Positions 52,786 through 62,396 are shown, numbered from the stretch's first letter. The stretch is 64,000 bases of DNA from Pedobacter africanus (GCF_900176535.1 NZ_FWXT01000004.1:124001-188000); one strand, 5' to 3'. Numbers and translations: made by a program. Notes: generated from the letters alone by a model not told the origin.

Positions 52786-52814
52786 GTGGAGCTGTCGGTC
52801 CACGGTGCTCCGAC
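52786..52814 (+). promoter_or_regulatory. Overlapping alternative hairpins upstream of SusC (alpha-glucan locus)
   Basis: Mutually exclusive stems GTGGA/TCCAC, GGAGC/GCTCC and GTCGG/CCGAC overlap within 29 nt, 48 nt before the SusC start. Could be a regulated leader or partial terminator between GH13 and SusC; evidence is only the base pairing. Confidence 0.3.
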
Positions 52815-52862
52815 GGGCTGCTTATGAAAAAATAAAACCAAATATAAATTAAACCTGAGTGT

Positions 52863-55814
52863 ATGAACGTATTAACACCTTTAAAACAAGGGCTTGTGGT
52901 GCTGCTCCTTTTTACTGCAATGCTGGTAAAAGCGCAGAGCGGATCGGTGTCGGGCCGCGTACTCGATGAAACCGGTCAGGGACTACCCGGTGCTTCGGTA
53001 GTTGTTAAAGGAACAACAAGAAGCACCGCCACCGATGCAAAAGGCAATTATCAGATCAGCGGACTGCAAGGCGGTACTATAAGCTTAAGTGCCAGCTTTG
53101 TGGGGTATGTAACACTGGAAAAGAGCGTTGCAGTTTCGGGCAACAGCAGCCTCAATTTTAACCTGATGCCCGATGCCAAAGGGCTCACTGAAGTAGTGGT
53201 GATTGGCTACGGAAGCACCACCAAAAAAGCACTGACGGGGGCCGTCAGTACTGTTACCGCAAAAGACTTCCAGAAAGGGGCCATCACCTCACCCGATCAG
53301 CTCATTCAGGGTAAGGTTGCGGGGGTTACCATTGTCCCAGGTGGTGGACAGCCAGGTTCTTCGGGTACCATACGCATCAGGGGCGGTGCTTCCTTAAATG
53401 CAAGCAACAACCCTTTGTATGTAATTGATGGCATTCCCCTGAGTGGGGAAGGCATCAGTGGTGCCCCCAGCCAGCTATCGCTCATTAATCCAAATGAAAT
53501 AGAGAGTTTCACTGTGCTTAAGGACGCAAATGCGACCGCAATTTATGGTTCGCGCGCTTCCAATGGCGTGATACTCATCACCACTAAAAAGGGGGGTGGC
53601 GCTGCGCCTGTGTTTAATTTCAGTACCAACAATTCGTATGCAACAGTAGCAAAAAAGGTGGATGTGTTGTCGGCCAATCAGGTGCGTGATTATGTGAACG
53701 AAAATGGACTGGCGGCTACCAAAGCATTGCTGGGCACGGCCAATACCGACTGGCAGGATGAAATCTATAGCAATGTATATGGTACGGATAACAACTTTAA
53801 TCTTAGCGGCACCTTTAAAAAAGTGCCCTACCGGATATCGGCAGGATATCTGGACCAGAAGGGTTTGTTAAGAACGGACTGGCTTAAAAGGGGAACAGGC
53901 GGCATCCGCCTTACGCCTTCCCTTTTCGGTGATCATCTGAAGGTAGATTTAAACCTGAAGGGCTCCATTTCCAATTCGCGCTTTGCCAATCAGCTGGCTG
54001 TACCCAATGCCATTGCTTTCGACCCTACGCAAAATGTGCATGCCGACAATCAGTTTGGGAATTATTTTGAATGGGCAAGTGGCAATGTGCCCAATGTGGC
54101 CACACCAAGAAACCCGGTTTCCCTGCTGGAACAATACACCAACCGCGGTAAGGCCGACCGTAGTTTTGGGAACCTGCAGCTCGATTATTCCTTTCATTTT
54201 TTACCGGAGCTGCATGCCAACCTAAATATTGGTTATGATGTGGCCAAAGGCCAGGGGCAAACTGATGCGCCTGCAACAGCCGCCAGCTATTATTTAACCA
54301 AGGGATATTCCTTGGCTTACCTGGCTACCCAGCAGGACAAATTTATAGAGGCTTACCTCAATTATACCAAAACGGTAGAAAGCATCAACAGTAATTTTAA
54401 CGTTACTGCCGGTTATGGTTATTACGACAACTCCAAAAAGAACTACTTTCTGCCCACCTATAATGCAGTCGGGCAGGTACAGGCAACGCCCAATTTCCCT
54501 TTTGAGATACAGCGCAATAAGCTGCTTTCCTATTACGGGCGTTTGGTATACACCCTGGCAGGTAAGTACATTTTATCGGGTACCATTCGCGCCGATGGTT
54601 CATCCAAATTTAGTCCTGATGGCCGCTGGGGTTATTTTCCTTCGGCAGCCTTTACCTGGAGGCTTAAGGATGAATCGTTCCTGAAAGACAGCAAAACGCT
54701 TTCCGACCTCAAGATCAGGCTCAGCTATGGAGAAACCGGAAATAAAGACATCCCTGTAAATTATGCCTATCTGGCCAATTATAACCTTGGGGTAGACCAG
54801 GCGCAATACCAGCTGGGCGATAACTTTTACCAGTTGTACAGCCCGCAGCCTTACGATAAAAACCTGCGCTGGGAATCTACCACTACCTATAACGCAGGAC
54901 TGGACTATGGTTTCCTTGATGGCCGCATTTACGGAAGTGTAGATGTTTATTATAAAAAGACGAAAGACCTGCTGGCTACCATCGAAATCCCTATTGGCAC
55001 CAATTTCAGCAACCAGCTGCTCACCAATGTAGGCAATATGGAAAACCGGGGCATCGAAGCGAGTATCAATCTGGCACTCCTCAAGAGCGAGCGCCTGAAC
55101 TGGGATGTAGGCTTTAATTTCGCTTACAATAAAAACAAGGTTTCCAATTTAACGCTCAATAGGAACCCCAATTACAAACAGGTAGCCAGAGGCATTACCG
55201 GCGGAATAGACAATTATATCCAGTACCATGCAGTAGGTTTACAGCCATATGCCTTCCTGTTGTACAAACAGGTGTATGATGCTTCTGGAAAGCCTTTGGA
55301 GGGTGTTTATGAAGACCTGTCGGGCGATGGAAGGATTACCGGAGATGACCTGAGGTTTTACAAATCGCCTGCCCCGGTTTACGTGATGGGCTTTAACACC
55401 TCATTTAATTATAAGAAATGGACGCTGACTACGGTGCTGCGTTCCAATCTGGGCGCTTATATCTACGACAATGTTTCCGCTCAGTTTGGGGTAAGCCGTT
55501 TTATGATGAACGAGAAATACATCAACAATGCCGCAGCAGATATTTACAACAGCGGGTTTGTAACCAATCAGTATAAGAGCGATTATTACCTGAAAAATGC
55601 GTCCTTCCTTAAAATGGACAACCTGGGACTGAACTTCAATGCCGGTCGTTTATCCAAAAATGGTACGGCAACCTTATCCGTTTCGGCCAACTGCCAGAAT
55701 GTATTTGTTGTTAGCGATTACAAAGGTATTGATCCCGAGATCTTTTCAGGCATAGATTACAATTTATACCCGAGGCCCAGAACCTATACCCTGGGTGTAA
55801 ATGTTGGTTTTTAA
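52863..55814 (+). CDS. SusC/RagA-like TonB-dependent receptor without STN domain (alpha-glucan locus)
   Basis: 983 aa, about 200 shorter than the ECF-linked receptors because there is no STN domain; this fits regulation by AraC rather than FecR. Signal peptide to ~25 (LVKAQ), carboxypeptidase-regulatory-like domain ~28-105 (SGRVLDETGQGLPGASVVVKGT), plug with VVVIGYGSTTKKALTGAV, IRIRGGASLNASNNPLYVIDGI and ATAIYGSRASNGVI, barrel ending NVGF. Likely imports malto-oligosaccharides with the SusD/SusE partners downstream. Confidence 0.93.
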   Translation: MNVLTPLKQGLVVLLLFTAMLVKAQSGSVSGRVLDETGQGLPGASVVVKGTTRSTATDAKGNYQISGLQGGTISLSASFVGYVTLEKSVAVSGNSSLNFNLMPDAKGLTEVVVIGYGSTTKKALTGAVSTVTAKDFQKGAITSPDQLIQGKVAGVTIVPGGGQPGSSGTIRIRGGASLNASNNPLYVIDGIPLSGEGISGAPSQLSLINPNEIESFTVLKDANATAIYGSRASNGVILITTKKGGGAAPVFNFSTNNSYATVAKKVDVLSANQVRDYVNENGLAATKALLGTANTDWQDEIYSNVYGTDNNFNLSGTFKKVPYRISAGYLDQKGLLRTDWLKRGTGGIRLTPSLFGDHLKVDLNLKGSISNSRFANQLAVPNAIAFDPTQNVHADNQFGNYFEWASGNVPNVATPRNPVSLLEQYTNRGKADRSFGNLQLDYSFHFLPELHANLNIGYDVAKGQGQTDAPATAASYYLTKGYSLAYLATQQDKFIEAYLNYTKTVESINSNFNVTAGYGYYDNSKKNYFLPTYNAVGQVQATPNFPFEIQRNKLLSYYGRLVYTLAGKYILSGTIRADGSSKFSPDGRWGYFPSAAFTWRLKDESFLKDSKTLSDLKIRLSYGETGNKDIPVNYAYLANYNLGVDQAQYQLGDNFYQLYSPQPYDKNLRWESTTTYNAGLDYGFLDGRIYGSVDVYYKKTKDLLATIEIPIGTNFSNQLLTNVGNMENRGIEASINLALLKSERLNWDVGFNFAYNKNKVSNLTLNRNPNYKQVARGITGGIDNYIQYHAVGLQPYAFLLYKQVYDASGKPLEGVYEDLSGDGRITGDDLRFYKSPAPVYVMGFNTSFNYKKWTLTTVLRSNLGAYIYDNVSAQFGVSRFMMNEKYINNAAADIYNSGFVTNQYKSDYYLKNASFLKMDNLGLNFNAGRLSKNGTATLSVSANCQNVFVVSDYKGIDPEIFSGIDYNLYPRPRTYTLGVNVGF

Positions 55815-55830
55815 TTCAAAGCATAAAGAA

Positions 55831-57429
55831 ATGAGGAATAGCTATAACATATGTACCGCCGCCTTGCTGATCCTGGCATCGGTATTCGCCTCCTGCAAAA
55901 AAGACAGTTTAAACCTGATCCCAACCAATGATATCATTGCCGATCAGGTTTACAGCAGCCCTGAAGGCTATAAACAGGCCTTTGCAAAAGTCTACGCCAG
56001 CTGGGCGCTGGTGGGTACCAAAGGTCCGGGCAGCCTGATTGGCGACCTGGCAGGCTTTGATCCGGCACAGACCGATTTCCTGAGACAATACTGGAACCTG
56101 CAGGAACTCTGCAGCGATGAATCCAGCTGCGCCTGGCCAGATCCGGGCGTTCCCGATGCCGTATATGGCACACCCGGGCCCGACAATAACATGATCCGGG
56201 GTTTGTATGCCCGTTGTATTTACCAGATCACATTGGTCAATGAATTTTTGAGGGAAAGTACCCCAGAAAAACTGAGCAGCCGAAACATTACCGGACAGGC
56301 CGCAACGGATATTGCGCTTTACCGCTCAGAAGCCAGGTTTTTAAGGGCTTTTCAGTACAGTGTATTGATGGATCTTTTTGGTAACCCGCCATTCCTGACC
56401 GAAGCTGATGAAATCGGGAAAGTAGCGCCAAAACAGATAAAACGGGCTGATCTGTTCAATTATGTAGAATCAGAACTGAAGGCCATTGAGGGCGAACTGG
56501 CGGCACCCATGGCCAATGAGTATGGCAGGGCCGATCGTGCTGCGGCATGGACCATCCTGGCCCGTATTTACCTCAATTCAGAAGTATATCTTGGCGCAGG
56601 TAAAGGCAAATATACCGAAGCCATTGCCTATGCCAGCAAAGTTATTGGCGCCGGGTACAGCCTGGCGGGCAATTACAGGCACCTGTTTCTTACGGATAAC
56701 CGCTACACCAGTAAAGAAATTATCCTGACCATCAATTACGATGGTTTTAAAACGCAAACCTATGGTGGCACAACCTTCCTCATCAATGGCAATGTAGACC
56801 CTGGTATGAACCCAGCCTCATTTGGTATACCTGGTGGCGGATGGAGCGGATACCGCACCAAAAGCACGCTGCCATTGCTGTTTGGGGATTATAGCGGCAA
56901 TACCGATAAGCGGGCTTTGTTCTTTGGTAACAAAATAGCCAATGATGATATTTCGGTTTCCACAGATGGGCTGCGGACCACCAAATTCAGGAATGTAAGC
57001 TCGACCGGTGAAATGGGTGGCTCGCAGGACGGGATGTTGTGTTCCCTTGATTTTCCATTGCTGCGCCTTGCAGATGTTTACCTGGTGTATGCTGAGGCAG
57101 TACTGCGTGGCGGAACAGGAGGAAGTATGGCACAAGCCCTTGCTTATTTTAACCAGATCAGACAGCGTGCGTATGGAAATACTTCGGGTAATGTGATTGC
57201 AATAACACTTAACGACATTTTAAATGAGCGGGGCAGGGAGCTTTACCTTGAAGGATATCGCCGTACTGATCTGATCCGCTTTGGAAAATTCACAGGATCG
57301 GATTATTTATGGCCATGGAAAGGCGGGGTAAAAGCCGGCAAAGCGCTCGAAGATTTCAGGGCCTTATTTCCACTTCCCTCAACAGACGTAGTGGCCAATC
57401 CGAACCTTAGCCAGAACACAGGATATTAA
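55831..57429 (+). CDS. SusD/RagB-like lipoprotein (alpha-glucan locus)
   Basis: 532 aa from the ATG at 55831; the earlier in-frame ATG at 55801 overlaps the SusC 3' end and lacks a signal. Lipobox FASC with Cys22, then KKDSLNLIPTNDII. SusD core includes YRSEARFLRAFQYSVLMDLFGNPPFL and RADRAAAWTILARIYLNSEVYLG; the end has LNERGRELYLEGYRRTDLIRFGKFTG. Closest in layout to starch-type SusD proteins. Partner of the receptor upstream and the SusE-like protein 19 nt downstream. Confidence 0.92.
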   Translation: MRNSYNICTAALLILASVFASCKKDSLNLIPTNDIIADQVYSSPEGYKQAFAKVYASWALVGTKGPGSLIGDLAGFDPAQTDFLRQYWNLQELCSDESSCAWPDPGVPDAVYGTPGPDNNMIRGLYARCIYQITLVNEFLRESTPEKLSSRNITGQAATDIALYRSEARFLRAFQYSVLMDLFGNPPFLTEADEIGKVAPKQIKRADLFNYVESELKAIEGELAAPMANEYGRADRAAAWTILARIYLNSEVYLGAGKGKYTEAIAYASKVIGAGYSLAGNYRHLFLTDNRYTSKEIILTINYDGFKTQTYGGTTFLINGNVDPGMNPASFGIPGGGWSGYRTKSTLPLLFGDYSGNTDKRALFFGNKIANDDISVSTDGLRTTKFRNVSSTGEMGGSQDGMLCSLDFPLLRLADVYLVYAEAVLRGGTGGSMAQALAYFNQIRQRAYGNTSGNVIAITLNDILNERGRELYLEGYRRTDLIRFGKFTGSDYLWPWKGGVKAGKALEDFRALFPLPSTDVVANPNLSQNTGY

Positions 57430-57447
57430 TATTTAAGTCATACAGAT

Positions 57448-58464
57448 ATGAAATCATTGATTTTAAAATCCATTCTCTTTAGCCTGATGGCTATAGTATT
57501 GTGGTCCTGCAAGAAGGATGAAGCGCCTGTTGTTGCTACAGCAGGCACTCCTGGGGCTTTGCAGGCATCTGCCACTACGCTGGTGCTGGATAAAACGATG
57601 CTCAGCACCAATGTGGTTACTTTTACAATAGCAGATGCCTATTTCGGTTATCAGGCAGCCATTACCAATACGCTGCAGCTTTCGGTAAAGGGGCAGAATT
57701 TTGCTGCCGATAAAACCAAAGAATTTACACTGGAGCCTAAAGTGAAAAGTAAAAGCTATAACGGCTTTGACTTTAACAACCTGCTGCTGGCCCTTAACTT
57801 GCCCACCACCAGCAGTTCAGATGTCGAGATCAGGGTTAAATCTTCCATATCCAATGCCTTAAGTCCGGTTTACAGCAATGTGGTTACCATTAACGCACGT
57901 CCATTTCCCCTAACCGCCTGGGTATACGTTCCGGGAGCTTATCAGGGCTGGGACATTTTAAAGGCCGATAGCCTGATCTCGCCAACCGGCAATGGGGTAT
58001 ATACCGGGGTTATTAATTTCGTAGCTGCAAATTCTGAATTTAAAATAACTCCAGCCAAGAAATGGGATGTTTCTTACGGAGACGGGGGCGGAGGAAAGCT
58101 TAGCAAAACAGGGGGAAACCTTAAAAATACTGCCGCCGGTCCTCAGTTGTTAACGGTTGACCTGAATAAAAACGAATGGACAATAGCACCTGCAAGCCGT
58201 TGGTCTATAATCGGCGATGCGGTTCCTGGCAGCGGCTGGTTTCTGGATACCGATATGAAGTACATCAACGATGGAAAGGGACAATATGCCTTGACTACCA
58301 ATCTTTTGGTTGGAGAATTTAAATTCAGGAGAAATTACGATTGGGGTACAACCATAGGTAATGGCGCGGCAAATATCAAAGTTACAACAGCAGGCAATTA
58401 CACTTTGATCCTGACAGTAAATGCCGACGGAAAAACAGGCACTTATACCATCACTAAAAATTAA
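57448..58464 (+). CDS. SusE/SusF-like outer-membrane starch-binding lipoprotein
   Basis: 338 aa. Lipobox LWSC (Cys21). An N-terminal SusE-type domain (DKTMLSTNVVTFTIADAYFGYQAAITNTLQLSVKGQNF, residues ~48-155) is followed by two CBM-like beta domains: AWVYVPGAYQGWDILKADSL (~157-245) and SRWSIIGDAVPGSGWFLDTDM (~250-338), each with Trp residues placed as in SusE/SusF starch-binding modules. Adds surface affinity for alpha-glucan to the SusCD transporter. Confidence 0.9.
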   Translation: MKSLILKSILFSLMAIVLWSCKKDEAPVVATAGTPGALQASATTLVLDKTMLSTNVVTFTIADAYFGYQAAITNTLQLSVKGQNFAADKTKEFTLEPKVKSKSYNGFDFNNLLLALNLPTTSSSDVEIRVKSSISNALSPVYSNVVTINARPFPLTAWVYVPGAYQGWDILKADSLISPTGNGVYTGVINFVAANSEFKITPAKKWDVSYGDGGGGKLSKTGGNLKNTAAGPQLLTVDLNKNEWTIAPASRWSIIGDAVPGSGWFLDTDMKYINDGKGQYALTTNLLVGEFKFRRNYDWGTTIGNGAANIKVTTAGNYTLILTVNADGKTGTYTITKN

Positions 58465-58484
58465 GCAGAAAACAGTACACACCA

Positions 58485-60812
58485 ATGAAGAATTACATTA
58501 AAGCAGACGAGTGGAAGATTATTGAAGAGGGCTTTGATCCGCATTTAAACAAAATATCGGAGAGCATTTTTAGTTTGGGCAACGGCAGGATGGGGCAGCG
58601 CGCCAATTTTGAAGAAAGCTATACCGGTGACACCTTACAGGGCAATTACATTGCCGGTGTTTATTATCCGGATAAAACCCGTGTGGGCTGGTGGAAAAAC
58701 GGCTATCCCGAATCGCTGGCCAAAGTGATCAATGCGGCCAGCTGGATCGGCTTGAATATCAGCGTTGATGGCGAAACCCTGGACCTGGCACAAGCCGAAG
58801 TGAGCAACTTCAGGCGCGAACTGAACATGCGTGAAGGCTACCTGCTGCGCAGTTTTACAGCCCGTTTAAAAAGCGGTAAAACCCTGGCGATAACTGCCCA
58901 GCGCTTTTGCAGCATTGCCAACGATGAGGTGGCAGCCTTACGCTACAGCATCACTCCTGTAGATTTCAGCGGTACTATAAATGTGACTGCTTTTATCGAT
59001 GGTGATGTGATTAACCAGGACAGCAATTACGGCGAAAAATTCTGGGAAGAGGTTGAAGGGCAGCTAAACGGTAACGAAGCTTACTTAACACTCCGGACCA
59101 AAAAGACCGCCTTTGAAGTATGTACAGGAACCAGCATCAGTATTTTTAAGGGCAACGATCAGACATACCCTGAACTGGAAACTGTTCGTAAAGAAAAATA
59201 CCTGGGACAAACTTTTAGCATATATTGTTCTGCCGAAGAAAGCCTGAGTATTTGCAAGATAGCGGCCAATCTTTCTTCGGAAAACCACCCGAAAGATCGG
59301 TTGATGGCGAATTGCAGGGAAGTGGTACAAAAAGCAGCAGCGCTGGGCTTTGAACAGCTGCTGCAAGCGCAGACCGCGGCATGGGCATGTAAATGGCAGG
59401 AAAGCGATATTGTGATTGAAGGGGATATTGCAGCGCAGCAGGCCATCCGTTTCAATATTTTTCAGCTGTTTCAGACTTATACCGGTAAAGACGACCGGTT
59501 GAACATCGGGCCCAAAGGCTTTACCGGGGAAAAGTACGGAGGTTCCACTTTCTGGGATACCGAAGCTTATTGTCTGCCTTTTTACCTGGCCACAGCAGAA
59601 CCGAACGTAGGAAGGAACCTGCTCATTTATCGTTATAAGCAGCTGGATAAGGCCATACAAAATGCGGAGAAACTGGGCTTTAAAAACGGGGCCGCGCTAT
59701 ACCCGATGGTAACCATGAACGGGGAAGAATGCCATAACGAATGGGAGATCACCTTTGAAGAGATCCACCGCAATGGAGCTATTGCTTTTGCCATACACAA
59801 CTATATCCGTTATACCGGAGATGAGGCTTATATGGCCGAATATGGGCTGGAAGTCCTGATTGCCATTGCGCGTTTCTGGAAGCAGCGCGTAAACTGGAGC
59901 AACGACAAGCAGCGCTATATGATACTTGGTGTAACCGGGCCTAATGAATATGAAAACAATGTAGACAACAACTGGTATACGAATTTGATGGCCAGCTGGT
60001 GTTTGAAATATGCCGCTGAAGCCCTGCAGCAAGTAAAAATGCAGGTGCCTAAACAATACCGGCAGCTTGCCGGAAAACTGGATTTTAAAGAAAAGGAACT
60101 GGCAGACTGGGCTGTAATCGTTGAAAAGATGTATTATCCGCAGGATCCCAAAAGAGGGATATTTTTACAGCAGGACGGATACCTCGATAAAGAACCGCTG
60201 ACGGTAAAACACTTGTCGGCTTCTGACCGGCCGCTAAACCAAAAATGGAGCTGGGACCGTATCCTGCGCTCCTGTTTTATTAAGCAGGCCGATGTACTGC
60301 AGGGGTTGTATTTCTTTGAAGAGGATTATGATCTGGAAACCATCCGGAGGAACTTTGACTATTATGAACCCAAAACGGTACACGAGAGTTCTTTATCGCC
60401 TTGCGTACACAGTATTCTAGCTGCTAAATTAAACGATGAAGCCCGGGCCTATGAGTTTTACCTGAGGACGGCGCGCCTGGACCTGGACGATTACAATAAC
60501 GACACAGAAGACGGACTGCACATTACTTCTATGGCAGGTACCTGGATGAGCATAGTAGAAGGATTTGCAGGAATGCGGGTGCGTGAAGGGCAGTTGCAGT
60601 TTAATCCCTTTTTGCCTGGTAAATGGGAGGCTTTCTCTTTCTCTATCCTGTTCAGAGGGGCAAGGCTCAACATCCGGATTACCGAACATGGGATCAGGAT
60701 CAAAAATGATTCAGCTGTTGCTTTAACGGTGAAAGTAAGGGATGTTGTTTATCCGCTTGCCGCACATGCAGAAATTAAAGCTGACGATAACGTGATCTGG
60801 CCAGTGATGTAG
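58485..60812 (+). CDS. GH65 glycoside phosphorylase, maltose/alpha-glucobiose phosphorylase-like
   Basis: 775 aa, no signal, cytoplasmic. The N-terminal beta-sandwich (WKIIEEGFDPHLNKISESIFSLGNGRMGQRANFEE) leads into the (alpha/alpha)6 barrel. The general-acid Glu488 lies in VTGPNEYENNVDNNWYTN, at practically the position known for Lactobacillus maltose phosphorylase (487). KHLSASDRPLNQKWSWDRI and HESSLSPCVHSILAA correspond to substrate- and phosphate-site regions. Converts an alpha-linked disaccharide plus phosphate to beta-glucose 1-phosphate plus glucose. No beta-phosphoglucomutase gene lies next to it in this window. Confidence 0.92.
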   Translation: MKNYIKADEWKIIEEGFDPHLNKISESIFSLGNGRMGQRANFEESYTGDTLQGNYIAGVYYPDKTRVGWWKNGYPESLAKVINAASWIGLNISVDGETLDLAQAEVSNFRRELNMREGYLLRSFTARLKSGKTLAITAQRFCSIANDEVAALRYSITPVDFSGTINVTAFIDGDVINQDSNYGEKFWEEVEGQLNGNEAYLTLRTKKTAFEVCTGTSISIFKGNDQTYPELETVRKEKYLGQTFSIYCSAEESLSICKIAANLSSENHPKDRLMANCREVVQKAAALGFEQLLQAQTAAWACKWQESDIVIEGDIAAQQAIRFNIFQLFQTYTGKDDRLNIGPKGFTGEKYGGSTFWDTEAYCLPFYLATAEPNVGRNLLIYRYKQLDKAIQNAEKLGFKNGAALYPMVTMNGEECHNEWEITFEEIHRNGAIAFAIHNYIRYTGDEAYMAEYGLEVLIAIARFWKQRVNWSNDKQRYMILGVTGPNEYENNVDNNWYTNLMASWCLKYAAEALQQVKMQVPKQYRQLAGKLDFKEKELADWAVIVEKMYYPQDPKRGIFLQQDGYLDKEPLTVKHLSASDRPLNQKWSWDRILRSCFIKQADVLQGLYFFEEDYDLETIRRNFDYYEPKTVHESSLSPCVHSILAAKLNDEARAYEFYLRTARLDLDDYNNDTEDGLHITSMAGTWMSIVEGFAGMRVREGQLQFNPFLPGKWEAFSFSILFRGARLNIRITEHGIRIKNDSAVALTVKVRDVVYPLAAHAEIKADDNVIWPVM

Positions 60813-60859
60813 CCCGAAGTATTTTTGCTAAGTTTGTAATGAACTTACATCAGATTGTT

Positions 60860-61019
60860 ATGAAACTGAACTTGTTGGCTATCTTATTTATGCTGCTGCC
60901 TTTCGTCTCGGTAGCACAGGAGGACCAAAGTACCTTAACTAAGGTGGGTGATGATGTGTGCAGGAATGGTCGCATTGATCGATGCCTATATGCAGAAGCA
61001 GCAGTTACAGGGGAAATAA
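60860..61019 (+). pseudogene. Remnant of a secreted redoxin-like protein (internal deletion)
   Basis: A good signal peptide (MKLNLLAILFMLLPFVSVAQ) and the start of a mature protein (EDQSTLTKVGDDV, as in TlpA-type redoxins) run into unrelated sequence. In the +1 frame the next residues are GMVALIDAYMQKQQLQGK then stop at 61017-61019, which resembles a redoxin C-terminal helix. The simplest reading is an internal deletion that joined the first ~33 codons to the last ~18 in another frame. A 69-aa frame through the junction (60839-61048) has an unlikely C-terminus. Homology is inferred from short segments. Confidence 0.45.
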
Positions 61020-61037
61020 GCACTGAACAGAGAATTG

Positions 61038-61880
61038 ATGATTGCTGAGTTAATCGCTGACTTAACACCGACCTTAAAAACCTATGCCTATAACATATGC
61101 GGTTCTCTGGCCGATGCAGAGGATGTGGTACAGGATGTATTGCTGAAATTCCTGCATGTAGACCAGCAGCATGTTGATAATGTGAAGGCCTATCTGATCC
61201 GGATGGTAATTAACCGCGCTATCGATCAGAAAAAGAAACTACAACGATTGGTACTGGACTATCCGGGAGAGTGGCTGCCCGAGCCTGTGGCATTTGAAAA
61301 GGCCGATGCGGGGATTAAACGAAAAGAACTGCTGTCGTACTCGCTAATGGTACTATTGGAGAAGCTTAACCCTAGGCAAAGGGCGGTATTTATTTTGAAA
61401 GAGGCGTTTGATTATGAACATGCCGAAATTGCCAAGGTATTGGACATTAAGCCCGACCTGTCGCGGCAATTGCTTACGCGCGCAAAGAAAAATATTGGTA
61501 CGCCTGGGTTAGATTCCGGGAATATGGTTCCTCAGGCTTTTTTAAACAAATACCTTCATGTGCTGCAATCGGGCAGTATGGAGCAGTTGGAGGCGCTGTT
61601 AAATGAAGATGTGGTATCTGTATCTGATGGCGGAGGAAAAGCAAGGGCAGCGGTAAAACCGGTGTATGGCAAAAAATCTGTCGCAGCCTTGCTGCTGGGG
61701 CTTTACCGTAAGTTCAGAGAGGCCGATATGGTTCAGCAGGGCTGGGCCAATGATCAGCCGGCATTGCTTTATTTCTCGGGAGAGCAGTTGATCAAATGTG
61801 TCACTTTTACTTTTCATGAAGGTCGGATTAGCCAGGCTTACATCATCAGAAACCCCGATAAATTAAAAAATCTGAAATAA
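61038..61880 (+). CDS. ECF41-type sigma factor with SnoaL-like C-terminal domain
   Basis: 280 aa from the ATG at 61038 (a TTG precedes it directly). Region 2 (YNICGSLADAEDVVQDVLLKFL), region 4 (LEKLNPRQRAVFILKEAFDYEHAEIAKVLDIKPDLSRQLLTRAKK) and an NTF2/SnoaL-like extension (~165-280). The hallmark ECF41 motifs WLPEP (linker), DGGGK and NPDKL (C-terminus) are all present. In this group the extension replaces an anti-sigma factor, and the target is typically the adjacent carboxymuconolactone decarboxylase, oxidoreductase or epimerase gene, as found here. Confidence 0.93.
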   Translation: MIAELIADLTPTLKTYAYNICGSLADAEDVVQDVLLKFLHVDQQHVDNVKAYLIRMVINRAIDQKKKLQRLVLDYPGEWLPEPVAFEKADAGIKRKELLSYSLMVLLEKLNPRQRAVFILKEAFDYEHAEIAKVLDIKPDLSRQLLTRAKKNIGTPGLDSGNMVPQAFLNKYLHVLQSGSMEQLEALLNEDVVSVSDGGGKARAAVKPVYGKKSVAALLLGLYRKFREADMVQQGWANDQPALLYFSGEQLIKCVTFTFHEGRISQAYIIRNPDKLKNLK

Positions 61881-61891
61881 ATGAATCGAGC

Positions 61892-61918
61892 TGTCACATA
61901 TGAAAAGGCTTTGTAGTC
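61892..61918 (+). promoter_or_regulatory. ECF41-type promoter TGTCACA-N16-AGTC
   Basis: TGTCACA (61892-61898), exactly 16 nt, then AGTC (61915-61918), 25 nt before the start codon at 61944. The ECF41 consensus recalled from the literature is TGTCACA-N16-CGTC, so only one base differs. It predicts autonomous control of the CMD gene by the ECF41 factor upstream. Confidence 0.75.
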
Positions 61919-61943
61919 ATTAAGGCAATAAAAGAAAAATCAT

Positions 61944-62396
61944 ATGGAAAGAATTAAAAACAGCGATGTTCCCCAAGGCTTAATGGCTGCTATGCGCGGC
62001 GTTCAGAATTACATAGATCAATGCGGTTTCGACCCGCTATTGCTGGACCTGATGCGTATCCGCGTTTCACAGATCAATGGGTGCGCCTATTGTCTGGATA
62101 TGCATACCAAAGAAGCTTTGCATGCAGGTGAGACTGTACAACGGCTGATCTCTGTTTCGGCCTGGAGGGAAGCACCTTATTACAGTCCGCAGGAGCGCGC
62201 CTTACTGGAATTTGCAGAGCTGCTGACCCGAATGGAGGAAGACGCAGAAATTGATCCGGTTCATGAGGAGCTGCTAAAGTATTTTACCAAGGCTGAGATT
62301 GCCAATCTTACGGTTGCCATTGCGCAGATCAATTCCTGGAACAGGTTTGTAAAATCTACAGGCATTGTTGCCGGCAGTTATGTAGTTAGAAAGTAG
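61944..62396 (+). CDS. Carboxymuconolactone decarboxylase/AhpD-like protein
   Basis: 150 aa. All-helical AhpD-like fold with redox motif CAYCLDMHTKEA (Cys51, Cys54, His58) and family segments MRVQNYIDQCGFDPLLLDLMRIRVSQINGC and TKAEIANLTVAIAQINSWNRF. Cys-Cys peroxidase-type or related activity; physiological substrate unknown. It is the predicted target of the ECF41 sigma factor, with a matching promoter just upstream, and converges on the Nramp-like gene with a 5-nt gap. Confidence 0.9.
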   Translation: MERIKNSDVPQGLMAAMRGVQNYIDQCGFDPLLLDLMRIRVSQINGCAYCLDMHTKEALHAGETVQRLISVSAWREAPYYSPQERALLEFAELLTRMEEDAEIDPVHEELLKYFTKAEIANLTVAIAQINSWNRFVKSTGIVAGSYVVRK

